The position numbers and the translations under genes were made by a program. A DNA stretch of 64,000 bases, taken from assembly GCF_003002025.1 (NCBI RefSeq), contig NZ_PVZB01000001.1, positions 310,001 to 374,000 on the forward strand, written 5' to 3'. Positions within the stretch are counted from its first letter, which is position 1, and each line of letters begins with the position of its first letter. The notes under the pieces were generated by a model, which saw only the letters and a program-made list of their open reading frames with translations, was not told where the DNA came from and did no database searches. Shown here piece after piece: positions 34,189 to 41,377 of the stretch. The stretch comes from Paraburkholderia sp. BL25I1N1 (GTDB lineage Bacteria; Pseudomonadota; Gammaproteobacteria; Burkholderiales; Burkholderiaceae).

Positions 34189-34509
34189 TTAAGCGAACTG
34201 TTCAGCCGGCTGGCCTGCAAGCAGGATCGCCGCGTGAGTCGGTGCCACTGCGGTGTGCTTCGTCGTTTGCGTCAACGCCGACAACATCGAGTGGTCGTTG
34301 AAGCGGAAGAAGCACAAAAGCTGATCGGAAGCGGCCAGCTTGACGATCTGCGCAAGCGACAGCCCGGCAAGCAAATCAGCCAGTTCCGACGACAGTCCCA
34401 GCCGGAACATGCCGACCGGTTTGTCCTCACGCAACATACGTTGCGCAAGCATGATGTAAGACAAGTTAATCTCGCGGATTGAATCCAGCGTCTCGCTGCT
34501 ACGGTCCAT
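34189..34509 (-). CDS. flhD: Flagellar master regulator subunit FlhD
   Basis: The 106-residue protein matches Flh[21 protein letters not shown] and the [19 protein letters not shown] segment that dimerises and contacts FlhC. FlhC starts 14 bases after its stop. A long AT-rich upstream region of about 530 bases, with repeated GTTAC/GTAAC motifs, suggests multiple regulatory inputs, as is usual for this master operon. The ribosome site is weak. Confidence 0.93.
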   Translation of the reverse strand: MDRSSETLDSIREINLSYIMLAQRMLREDKPVGMFRLGLSSELADLLAGLSLAQIVKLAASDQLLCFFRFNDHSMLSALTQTTKHTAVAPTHAAILLAGQPAEQFA

Positions 34510-35042
34510 TTCTGTTTATTCCGAAGCCCCGAATTACTATGTCGGCATTTTTTGCCGTTATGTCTTTTGTGCCTCACCGGAAACGCTGTCCTCCGGCTAC
34601 GGGTCACCACCTGATACAGACGGCGACCTTTTGATACATAGCGTTACATTTCGTAACAGCTTGGGACGAATTGTATGAAGGGTAAAACAAGAAATCAATC
34701 CCTTCTCAAAAAAATATCTCAAAAAGATACATCAAATTTCGGTAACTCTTTCACGGTCCTGTAATAGACGATGCCGCGTGGATTTTCGGCTATGGAAGAG
34801 CTCTGTCTGATCCATGGAAACCCTTGTATTGCGGGCGTTTGGCGTGTTCGTCTGAGGAAACGGAGTGCGTGAGCGGTGAATCGGTAATTCCCGCTCGACG
34901 CAGAAAGGAAATAGAAAGCAAGCGCAATAGAGAGTAATAAATACCTGTATTCAGCGCTGCATTGGGGACGCAACAGAGATGTAACAGGTTGGTGCGGCCC
35001 CGGTTACAAACAAGGCCGCATTTGTAACGTCCTACGTAACAT
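34510..35042 (-). promoter_or_regulatory. Long AT-rich region upstream of flhDC
   Basis: These 533 bases contain no convincing gene; an 84-codon frame on the minus strand (34719-34973) has no family resemblance. The region is poorer in GC than its neighbours. GTTAC or GTAAC occurs six times: 34643 and 34653 (GTTAC-atttc-GTAAC, a dyad), and 34981, 35003, 35024 and 35036, spaced 22, 21 and 12 bases. The last copies abut the degraded YeeE gene. They may be activator sites for flhDC (inference). Confidence 0.5.
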
Positions 35043-35561
35043 CTAGCAACCAGTGGATCGAAGGCGCTCGACTTCGAGGCCAAAGGCCGGCCGCAGACGC
35101 GTGCCCAGCACGTTCCCCGCGAAAGCGGCTGCCAGCCACAGCCAGCCGTGCAAGCTGCCTGACGACACGATTCCGATGCCCAATATGAACGCGCCGACCA
35201 GTATTGACGTGCCCGCCGGCCCGACAAGCCCGACGAATGGCTGGCCGAACAGCGTGCCGGCTTGCAGCGCAGGGAAGAACAGCAACACGCCGCGAGCAAG
35301 CATCAGCATCTGGGCGCGCAGGCCGGCGCCGCGGCCGTCGGCGATAAAAACCCGCCACGCCGACGTGAAGCCAAACGCCGCGTGATACAGCGACATGCCG
35401 AGCAGCGCGCCGACAAGATAGAGCGCCGCCTGGCGGCCGCTGGCGGTTTGCGCCAGACACACGGTGCCGAGTGCGATCAGAACGAGCGCGGCGCCGAGCG
35501 GTTTCGGGTCGGTGTCGAAACGGCGCGGCACGCGCGGAAGCGAAGTGGAGAGGTCGGACAT
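35043..35561 (-). pseudogene. Degraded YeeE/YedE-family transporter gene
   Basis: The 172-codon remnant retains the N-terminal half of a YeeE/YedE transporter (VGALLGMSLYHAAFGFTSAW, GLRAQMLMLARGVLLFFPAL). Family members of about 350-400 residues continue GAFLFGIGMQLGGGCASGT, a conserved Cys-containing pore motif. Here GAFILGIGIVSSG passes straight to a later segment (WLWLAAAFAGNVLGT), so the GGGCASGT block is deleted, and the product stops soon after at RSTGC. The second half is absent. The family imports thiosulfate or related sulfur. It lies just upstream of the flhDC control region. Judgement rests on remembered family motifs. Confidence 0.7.
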
Positions 35562-35739
35562 GTGCGAGTTGACTGACAAGCGATGGATCGAGAGCAGCCC
35601 GAGGCCGGTTGGAGAACCGCTTTCACGGCGGCTGTAGCGACAAGGCAGTCAAAAAAACAGCACGGATCGCGTGCTGAGGCAGGGCGGTTGAACGAGGGTA
35701 ACGGGTAACGGGGTGCGACGTCTGACGCGCCAGTATCTA

Positions 35740-36271
35740 TTAGATAAACAGCGCCATTAGATCGGCGTCATGAAACATGCCGCGGACATTCAGCGCGCCC
35801 ACCTCGCAGCCAAATTTGCGAAAGCCGAGCGACTCATATAGTTTTCGCGCTGCCTCGTTACGGCTGCCGACGTGCAACTGAACTTGCCGCAAACCCTCCA
35901 CGCGCCTGGCGCGCGCCAGCAGTTCGTGGAGCAGCGCACGCCCGATGCCGCGGCCCACTGCTTCCGGCGCGACATACATGCCGATCAGGGCGGCTTTGTG
36001 CCGCTGCTTGTCGCCTGGATTGCGGATCAGGCCGACCACGCCGATCAACGGCGTTCCGGCCGATGCATAAGCGCCGAGCAAAAAATCGCCTGCGGCCGCA
36101 TGCGAGCCCTTCAGCATCGCGTCGTGACGGACCTTTGGCGAGCGCTTCCTCGTAACTCAGGCCGAACGAATCCGGATGCGCCCTCAGTCCACGCAAGCGA
36201 AGCTGGAAATAGTCGTCGCGGTCGTCGGAACCGAGTTGGCGTACGAGTACGGCGTTGTCGTTCAAGTGCAT
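35740..36271 (-). pseudogene. GNAT N-acetyltransferase gene with a frameshift
   Basis: Two overlapping frames make one GNAT protein of about 176 residues. The first half (MHLNDNAVLVRQLGSDDRDD ... SYEEALAK) is in one frame; the second (MLKGSHAAAGDFLLGAYASA ... MFHDADLMALFI) is in another. At 36134-36136 an AAA run on the coding strand contains one extra A: removing it reads EEALAKVRHDAMLKGSH without a break. The acetyl-CoA motif MYVAPEAVGRGIGRALL is in the second frame. It may be a real mutation, a sequencing error or slippage. Confidence 0.8.
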
Positions 36272-36343
36272 CTCTCCGCGTCGTTCTCGCGAGTGAATGG
36301 ATAGGGCTTAACGCCGCAGTGTGCCTCGTCTTCTACCGTCAGG

Positions 36344-37222
36344 CTATGGTTGACGGGTCGCCTCGGCGCGCTGGCTCTCGCCGAATTCGCGCAGTGCGGT
36401 CGCAGTTTGCTGATCGGCTGGAAAGAACGCTTCGATGGCGAGTTCCGAGAGCGTGACGTCGACCGGTGTGCCGAACACCGTGGTCGTGCTGAAAAACGAC
36501 AGCACGCCGATCGGCGTGCGCAGCCGCAGCGGGACCGCGATCTGGTTGACGGCGGCATTGTCGTGCTCGGGCGCTTGCGCGTCCGGCGGCGCCGGATAGG
36601 CGGCCAGTTCGTCGCGCAGCGCGCTCAGCGTGCTGTCGCCGCTCACCTCGATTTGCCGCTGCAACCGCGCCAGAATGTGCTCGCGCCAGGCGTGCCAATT
36701 GACGATCGACGCCGCGATGCCCTCCGGATGCAAGCTCAGGCGCAGCGCATTGACCGGCGGCTTCAGCAGTTCCGGGCTGGCGCCGGTCAGTAGAGGCGCG
36801 AGCGCGTTGTTCGCGGCAATGATGGTCCAGTGCCGGTCGATGGCGAGCGCCGGGTAGGGTTCGTGTCCCTTCAGCACCAACTCGACGGCCTCGCGCGCGG
36901 CGGCCAACTGCGGATCCGATAGCGGACGCTCGCGGAACAGCGGCGCATAACCGGCCGCGACCAGCAGTGCATTGCGCGCGCGTAGCGGTACGTCGAGCCG
37001 TTCGGCAAGATGCATGACCATTTCCCGGCTCGGCACCGCGCGACCCGATTCGACGAAGCTCAAGTGCCGGGTGGAAATATCGGCTTCAGTTGCGAGCAGC
37101 AACTGGCTCATTCTTCGCCGCTGGCGCCATTCACGCAGCAGATCGCCGACCGTGCGGCTGGCAGCCGATGCAGCCGATGCAGGCGACGGGGCGGCGGTTT
37201 GCGCAAGAGAGAGTGTGTTCAT
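36344..37222 (-). CDS. XRE-family regulator with MmyB-like ligand-binding domain
   Basis: The 292-residue protein has an N-terminal XRE HTH (about residues 25-85: LREWRQRRRMSQLLLATEAD, then HLSFVESGRAVPS) and a C-terminal PAS-like MmyB domain (about 110-280, ALAIDRHWTIIAANNALAPL) that in relatives may bind fatty acids. The ATG at 37222 has GGTGG upstream. A perfect palindrome lies 33-53 bases upstream (37255-37275) and is likely its autoregulatory operator. In many genomes it controls an adjacent short-chain dehydrogenase; none is adjacent here. Confidence 0.85.
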   Translation of the reverse strand: MNTLSLAQTAAPSPASAASAASRTVGDLLREWRQRRRMSQLLLATEADISTRHLSFVESGRAVPSREMVMHLAERLDVPLRARNALLVAAGYAPLFRERPLSDPQLAAAREAVELVLKGHEPYPALAIDRHWTIIAANNALAPLLTGASPELLKPPVNALRLSLHPEGIAASIVNWHAWREHILARLQRQIEVSGDSTLSALRDELAAYPAPPDAQAPEHDNAAVNQIAVPLRLRTPIGVLSFFSTTTVFGTPVDVTLSELAIEAFFPADQQTATALREFGESQRAEATRQP

Positions 37223-37254
37223 GCCACCGATGATAGCCAAACCGCGCTCGCCAT

Positions 37255-37275
37255 CCATTACCTGAGAGGTAATGG
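37255..37275. promoter_or_regulatory. Palindromic operator of the XRE regulator
   Basis: CCATTACC-tgaga-GGTAATGG is a perfect eight-base inverted repeat with a five-base spacer, located directly upstream of the XRE/MmyB gene. Dyads of the form ATTACCT-n-AGGTAAT fit autoregulated members of this family (inference). Confidence 0.65.
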
Positions 37276-37391
37276 AATACCCCGGAAACCACCCGGCGAC
37301 GCCCTACGAACGTCCGGAAACGCGCCTGCCAGCGCAGCCAGTCCAACGCACTGACCGACCCCGCGAACACGGTTGAAACGCTAAGCGCGAC

Positions 37392-37694
37392 TCAGGCCGC
37401 CGCCACGCCTTCCGGCACCACGTTGAGTTTGACGCCGAGCGCGCGCAGCAGCTTGAGCACCGTGTCGATACGCGGTTTGGATCCGGGCGCGAGTGTTTTG
37501 TAGAGGCTTTCGCGCCCGAGTCCGGCGTCTGCCGCAACCTTGGCGATACCGCGCGCTTTAGCGATGTCGGCGATGGCGGCGAGCAGCACGTCGGCGTCGC
37601 CGTCTTCAAGCGCCGCGTTGAGATACTCGGCAATCGCTTCTTCGCTATCGAGGTAGTCCGACGCGTCGAATCGTGCGGTTTTGATTTTGCTCAT
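37392..37694 (-). CDS. HigA-like antitoxin (addiction-module antidote family)
   Basis: The 100-residue protein is of the COG3636 antidote type: it starts MSKIKTARFDASDYLDSEEA and has an HTH at IAKVAADAGLGRESLYKTL. The ATG at 37694 has AAGGAA upstream and overlaps the toxin stop by four bases (ATGA). The toxin gene comes first, the order seen in HigBA-type systems. It should neutralise the toxin and repress the operon with it. Confidence 0.85.
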   Translation of the reverse strand: MSKIKTARFDASDYLDSEEAIAEYLNAALEDGDADVLLAAIADIAKARGIAKVAADAGLGRESLYKTLAPGSKPRIDTVLKLLRALGVKLNVVPEGVAAA

Positions 37695-37996
37695 GACAGT
37701 TCCTTTCTGATTGCTGCCCACATTGCTTTGGCATGCTTGATATCGGCCGGCTGGGTGGACTTGGTGCCGCCACAGAGAAGCAGATACACCATGCGCCCTT
37801 CACGCGCGAAATAGACCCGATAGCCCGGCCCGCAGTCGATGCGCATCTCGGCTACACCGTCTTCGAGCAATTTCACGTCGCCGAAATGCCCGCGTTCCGC
37901 ACGCCGGATTCGCACGAGTATCTTTGCCCTCGCTCGTAAATCCGCGAGCTGTGCAAGCCATGCGTCGAATTCCTCGGTGCGGTTAACCTCGTACAC
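37691..37996 (-). CDS. RelE/HigB-like toxin
   Basis: The 101-residue protein has the RelE/ParE superfamily layout of the group partnered with COG3636 antidotes: EFDAWLAQLADLRARAKIL, GDVKLLEDGVAEMRIDCGPG, YRVYFAREGRMVYLLLCGG. The start is taken as GTG at 37996 because the only good promoter (TTGCAA-17-TACAAT, 38049-38021) lies between it and the upstream in-frame ATGs, so these would not be transcribed. There is no clear ribosome site, which fits a near-leaderless short 5' end. It probably cleaves ribosome-bound mRNA (family knowledge). Confidence 0.8.
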   Translation of the reverse strand: MYEVNRTEEFDAWLAQLADLRARAKILVRIRRAERGHFGDVKLLEDGVAEMRIDCGPGYRVYFAREGRMVYLLLCGGTKSTQPADIKHAKAMWAAIRKELS

Positions 37997-38337
37997 AGGT
38001 GGTGAACCGATCTGCTGAGCATTGTATCCTTGTGGATACGGTCTTGCAAGTGTGAAAACCATATTGAAAAGGGCCCCCGTGTTCGTGTTCGTCGAATACA
38101 TCACATGCCGCGCGTCTGTTCCGCGCGGCCCCATTCGCTACACGAGGTTAGCGGCTGCCGCCCAAGCTGACGACTCGGCCGGATGGCCAATCCGATGGAC
38201 AACGAAGCGCGCGCGAATGCTTACCTCCCACGTAATCGACGCAGCGCGCCCGACCCGTCAATCTTCACTCCGAGCCCGCCGCCTACAACGTGTCTGCCGA
38301 GCGTAGTGCTCAGTCCTGCCAATCAAGGAGTCTGGAG
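37997..38337. other. Intergenic region with the toxin-antitoxin promoter
   Basis: The 341 bases hold the higBA promoter (38021-38049) and otherwise no gene I can support. The part from 38060 to 38320 reads in short frames on both strands without ribosome sites or family resemblance. Confidence 0.4.
38021..38049 (-). promoter_or_regulatory. Promoter and operator of the HigBA-like pair
   Basis: On the minus strand TTGCAA (38049-38044) and TACAAT (38026-38021) are exactly 17 bases apart. A perfect dyad GTATCC-acaa-GGATAC (38039-38024) covers the spacer and part of the -10 box, so a bound antitoxin would block polymerase. Confidence 0.7.
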
Positions 38338-38706
38338 ATGAACGCGCATACCGATCTGATCGACCGTTATTTCGACGCATGGAACGAAACCGATGGCGCG
38401 CGCCGTCGCGAGTTGATCGCCGCGACATGGAGCACCGATGCCGACTATCGCGACCCGCTGCTGTCGGGCACCGGCCACGACGGTATCGACGCGATGATCC
38501 GCGCGGTGCAGGAGCGCTTTCCGCATCACACGTTTCGCCGTACGGGCCAGATCGACGGCTTTGCCGACCGGCTGCGTTTCTCGTGGGAACTGGCCACGCC
38601 CGCGGGCGACGCGATCGTGAAGGGATCCGACTTCGGCGTGATTGATCCGCATGGACGCTTGCAGGCCGTCACCGGCTTCCTCGACCAGGTGCCCGACGGC
38701 GTCTGA
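38338..38706 (+). CDS. SnoaL/NTF2-like small protein
   Basis: The 122-residue protein fits the SnoaL-like cone fold: HTDLIDRYFDAWNETDGARR, the segment DYRDPLLSGTGHDGIDAM, and a C-terminal strand pair ending GRLQAVTGFLDQVP. Such proteins act as small isomerases, hydrolases or binding proteins. AAGGAG and GGAG precede the ATG at 38338. No enzyme partner is recognisable nearby, so its role is unknown. Confidence 0.75.
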   Translation: MNAHTDLIDRYFDAWNETDGARRRELIAATWSTDADYRDPLLSGTGHDGIDAMIRAVQERFPHHTFRRTGQIDGFADRLRFSWELATPAGDAIVKGSDFGVIDPHGRLQAVTGFLDQVPDGV

Positions 38707-38731
38707 CCACCATTTTGTTACGGAGACGATC

Positions 38732-39157
38732 ATGCACGAGCCCGCTGCCGCTACGGCTCCCCAATCGGCCATCACGTTAGCGCGCCTGTCGGGCGCCCTC
38801 GACTCGCTGTCCAGCGCGGTCGCCGGTTTCGCACTGCTCGCCGGAGCGCGCGTGTTCATGTTCATCGCGCTGCTGGGGTGGCGCGAGCCGGTGTTGGGCG
38901 GCGCGGGTCTCGTGCTGCTGGCGGTGGTCGGCTGGCTGCGGTGGCAGTGCGGTGGCGCAGCGACTCTGCCGGCCATACAGCGCGTTCGGCTTACCGCCCG
39001 CTCCGGCAAGGCGAGGTGCAGCCGCCACGCGCCACCTTCGAACAATGCCCGCGACGTTGCTTGCTACAATCGTCCGCTGGAATGCGATGCGTCGCGCGGA
39101 CACGCTTTCGCCGAGCCGGGCGCCGGCTGCTTCGGCCCGACTCGAACGCGGCTGTGA
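38732..39157 (+). CDS. Hypothetical small membrane protein, possibly truncated
   Basis: The 141-residue frame begins MHEPAAATAPQSAITLARLS with ACGGAGA upstream. Residues 25-75 form two hydrophobic segments (AVAGFALLAGARVFMFIALL and GGAGLVLLAVVGWLRWQ). From about residue 80 the composition changes abruptly to Arg, Cys and Pro with no pattern, which suggests the original stop was lost or the frame shifted there. It is 25 bases after the SnoaL-like gene. I do not recognise a family. Confidence 0.4.
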   Translation: MHEPAAATAPQSAITLARLSGALDSLSSAVAGFALLAGARVFMFIALLGWREPVLGGAGLVLLAVVGWLRWQCGGAATLPAIQRVRLTARSGKARCSRHAPPSNNARDVACYNRPLECDASRGHAFAEPGAGCFGPTRTRL

Positions 39158-39253
39158 GCCGCCCGTTTCGCGCGACCGGCTCGCTCCGCGCGACCCGATA
39201 ACCCACGTCCAAACCTCGGCGGTCAGCCGCCGACCGGACTACAAGGAGACACC

Positions 39254-39718
39254 GTGCTGAAGAATCTGGACCCGCTGCTGAACGCCGACATCCTGCATGC
39301 GCTGCGCGCGATGGGCCATGGCGACGAACTCGTCATCTGCGACGCCAATTTCCCCGGCGACTCGGTGGCGCGCGAAAGCGTGCTGGGCAAGGCGCTGCGC
39401 CTCGACGGCGTGAACGCGCCGCGCGCGATTCGCGCGGTGCTGTCGGTGATGCCGCTGGACACGTTCATCGAGCATCCCGCGTCGCGCATGGAAGTGGTGG
39501 GCGAGCTGCACACGATTCCGGCCGTGCAGCGCGAGGCGCAGGCCGAGATCAACGCCGCGGAAGGGCGCGACGTGCCGTTCGCGTCGATCGAACGGTTTGC
39601 ATTTTATGAACGCGCGCGTAAAGCGTATTGCGTGATCGCGACCGGTGAAGAGCGCGGCTATGGTTGCTTCGTCTTCACGAAGGGCGTTCTGCTCGCGCCC
39701 GACGCGCCTCAGTCGTAA
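39254..39718 (+). CDS. RbsD/FucU-family sugar mutarotase
   Basis: The 154-residue protein matches FucU/RbsD: MLKNLDPLLNADILHALRAM, with the catalytic His and Asp in GHGDELVICDANFP, and the C-terminal KAYCVIATGEERGYGCFVFTKG. These enzymes interconvert pyranose anomers of fucose or ribose. It starts at GTG with AAGGAG upstream. No sugar operon surrounds it, so the sugar cannot be told; length and the SVMPLDTF segment favour FucU over RbsD. Confidence 0.88.
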   Translation: MLKNLDPLLNADILHALRAMGHGDELVICDANFPGDSVARESVLGKALRLDGVNAPRAIRAVLSVMPLDTFIEHPASRMEVVGELHTIPAVQREAQAEINAAEGRDVPFASIERFAFYERARKAYCVIATGEERGYGCFVFTKGVLLAPDAPQS

Positions 39719-39872
39719 CCTTCGCCAACTCCATTGCGGCGCAAAGCCATGAGCGCAACGCCTCGGCCGCCGCACGCGAACCTCGCGCACGTGCTAATTT
39801 TCATCTGGCCGCTGGCGGCGGGTCGAACTGATCCGTCACGGCGCATTGCCCTACATCACCGTGACGGAAACC

Positions 39873-40280
39873 ATGAGCTTCTCGATAGACACTCTCGATC
39901 ATCTCGTTCTGAACGTTGCCGATGTGGAAGTCAGCGCGGCGTGGTACGCACGTATGCTCGGCATGCGGCGCACCGAGTTCGAGTCGCGCACCGGTACGCG
40001 GGTGGCAATGTTCTACGGCAATCAGAAGATCAATCTGCGTCCCGTGACCGCCGACACCGTCGCGTGGTTCACTAGCCGCGAGCCGGTGCCCGGCAGCGCG
40101 GACCTGTGCTTCATCACCACCACGAGCCCGGCCGAGGTCAAGGCGCATTGGCTTGCGCAAGGCGTCGAAATCGAAGCGGGTCCGGTGGAGCGCGACGGCG
40201 CGCGCGGCAAGATGACCTCGGTGTATTGCCGCGATCCGGACGGCAATCTGATCGAAGTCGCAACCTATCCTCAAGCATAA
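39873..40280 (+). CDS. VOC-family (glyoxalase fold) protein
   Basis: The 135-residue single-domain protein has the paired beta-alpha-beta-beta-beta modules of the VOC superfamily: LDHLVLNVADVEVSAAWYAR, then DLCFITTTSPAEVKAHW and the closing strand SVYCRDPDGNLIEVATY. Candidate metal ligands are His10, a Glu near residue 30 and Glu129. It could be a dioxygenase, a thiol transferase or a resistance protein. The start at 39873 has a weak site (GACGGAAA). Confidence 0.8.
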   Translation: MSFSIDTLDHLVLNVADVEVSAAWYARMLGMRRTEFESRTGTRVAMFYGNQKINLRPVTADTVAWFTSREPVPGSADLCFITTTSPAEVKAHWLAQGVEIEAGPVERDGARGKMTSVYCRDPDGNLIEVATYPQA

Positions 40281-40492
40281 ATACGGCGGTGATTCCGCCG
40301 TCGGCACTTGCCGTGGCCGCTACCGGGCGGCCCGCACGGACGCTCTTCCCATTCCCGGCATGCCGCGGGTTGCGTGCTGCTCATCCTTGTCCGTGCTAGG
40401 AAAAGGCGGGCAAACTCCCTATTGTCCGGTGCAAAGTGGGGAACTGCGGGCTGCTGGCCGGGTCTGCTGCTTATTCATTACTGGAGTCCCTC

Positions 40493-40924
40493 ATGTCGCG
40501 TCCCGTCGATTCCGGCGTTATCCTCATCGCTCGTATTGCGCTTGCAGTGCTGTTCCTGTGGGGCGGTGTGATGAAACTGCTGGGCTATGCGGGCTTTGTC
40601 GGCTACCTGCATTCGAAGGGCGTGCCGTTCGTGCAGATCGCCGCGCCGATCGCAACGGCGGTCGAGGCACTCGGCGGTCTGTTGCTGATCCTCGGCTTCA
40701 AGGTGCGTCCGCTCGCGCTGATCATGGCGGTGTACACCGTGGCGACGGCGGTACTGGGCCACGATTTCTGGAATGTCACCGACGCCGCCTTGCAACGCGA
40801 CATGGTCATTCATTTCTGGAAGAACATCGGCATTGCCGGCGGCTTCCTGCTGCTGTTCGTGACGGGCGCGGGACGTCTTAGCATCGACGGTGCGCGAGCG
40901 CCGCGCGGCGGACTCGGCCTTTGA
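40493..40924 (+). CDS. DoxX-family membrane protein
   Basis: The 143-residue protein has four hydrophobic helices and the DoxX family pattern ALAVLFLWGGVMKLLGYAGF, then a helix with AAPIATAVEALGGLLLILG and a closing FWKNIGIAGGFLLLF. The family is linked to quinone or thiol-related membrane redox functions but mostly uncharacterised. TGGAG lies upstream of the ATG at 40493. Confidence 0.82.
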   Translation: MSRPVDSGVILIARIALAVLFLWGGVMKLLGYAGFVGYLHSKGVPFVQIAAPIATAVEALGGLLLILGFKVRPLALIMAVYTVATAVLGHDFWNVTDAALQRDMVIHFWKNIGIAGGFLLLFVTGAGRLSIDGARAPRGGLGL

Positions 40925-40988
40925 CGCGGCAGCTAAGGTAGTCTGTGCGGATCGCTTTCGATTTCGGCTGTAACCAAGGGAGCAAATA

Positions 40989-41261
40989 ATGATTCAGAGT
41001 TTTGAGCAAACCATCGGCGGCAAGGTCACGCAATTGTGCGCGAGTCTTGGTGAAGGGCCTACGCCGCATCGGGTGATTATCAGCCTGGCTGATTCGGCGA
41101 AGACGCTGGTGGTTCTGGACGCGTCCGGCTTCATCAGCACGATCAAGGCCGAGATCGAGGAGCCGGAGAAACTGATCGCCGACGCTATCGCCAAAGCGCA
41201 GAACGAAGGGCTGATCGAGCGCGCCATCGACACCGGCACGATTCAGGAAGCGTCGCTGTAG
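40989..41261 (+). CDS. Hypothetical 90-residue protein
   Basis: The frame starts MIQSFEQTIGGKVTQLCASL with AAGGGAG eight bases upstream and ends before a strong terminator, so it is very likely a real single-gene unit. The protein is soluble, with alternating strands and helices (RVIISLADSAKTLVVLDASG; an acidic helix EPEKLIADAIAKAQNEGL) and one Cys. I do not recognise a family. Confidence 0.7.
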   Translation: MIQSFEQTIGGKVTQLCASLGEGPTPHRVIISLADSAKTLVVLDASGFISTIKAEIEEPEKLIADAIAKAQNEGLIERAIDTGTIQEASL

Positions 41262-41309
41262 GCCGGAACGCGGCGTCGCGAACTAGCCAGCAGGCGTCGA
41301 ACCGCCGGT

Positions 41310-41351
41310 AACGACCCCCGCCATGCGCGAGCATCGCGGGGGTCGTTTTTT
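41310..41351 (+). terminator. Intrinsic terminator after the 90-residue gene
   Basis: AACGACCCCCGC and GCGGGGGTCGTT form a 12-base stem with a 13-15-base loop, followed by a T run, 49 bases after the stop codon. It also faces the convergent MFS gene. Confidence 0.85.
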
Positions 41352-41377
41352 GCACACGATCCTGACGGGCGACACCC

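Noticed and set aside
34719..34973. An 84-codon frame upstream of flhDC
   Set aside because: No ribosome site, no family resemblance, and it lies in an AT-rich control region with regulatory repeats at its edge.
39037..39070. Promoter of the fucU-like gene at TACAAT 39065-39070
   Set aside because: The -10 box looks good but no -35 box lies at 16-18 bases; the nearest candidate is 22 bases away.
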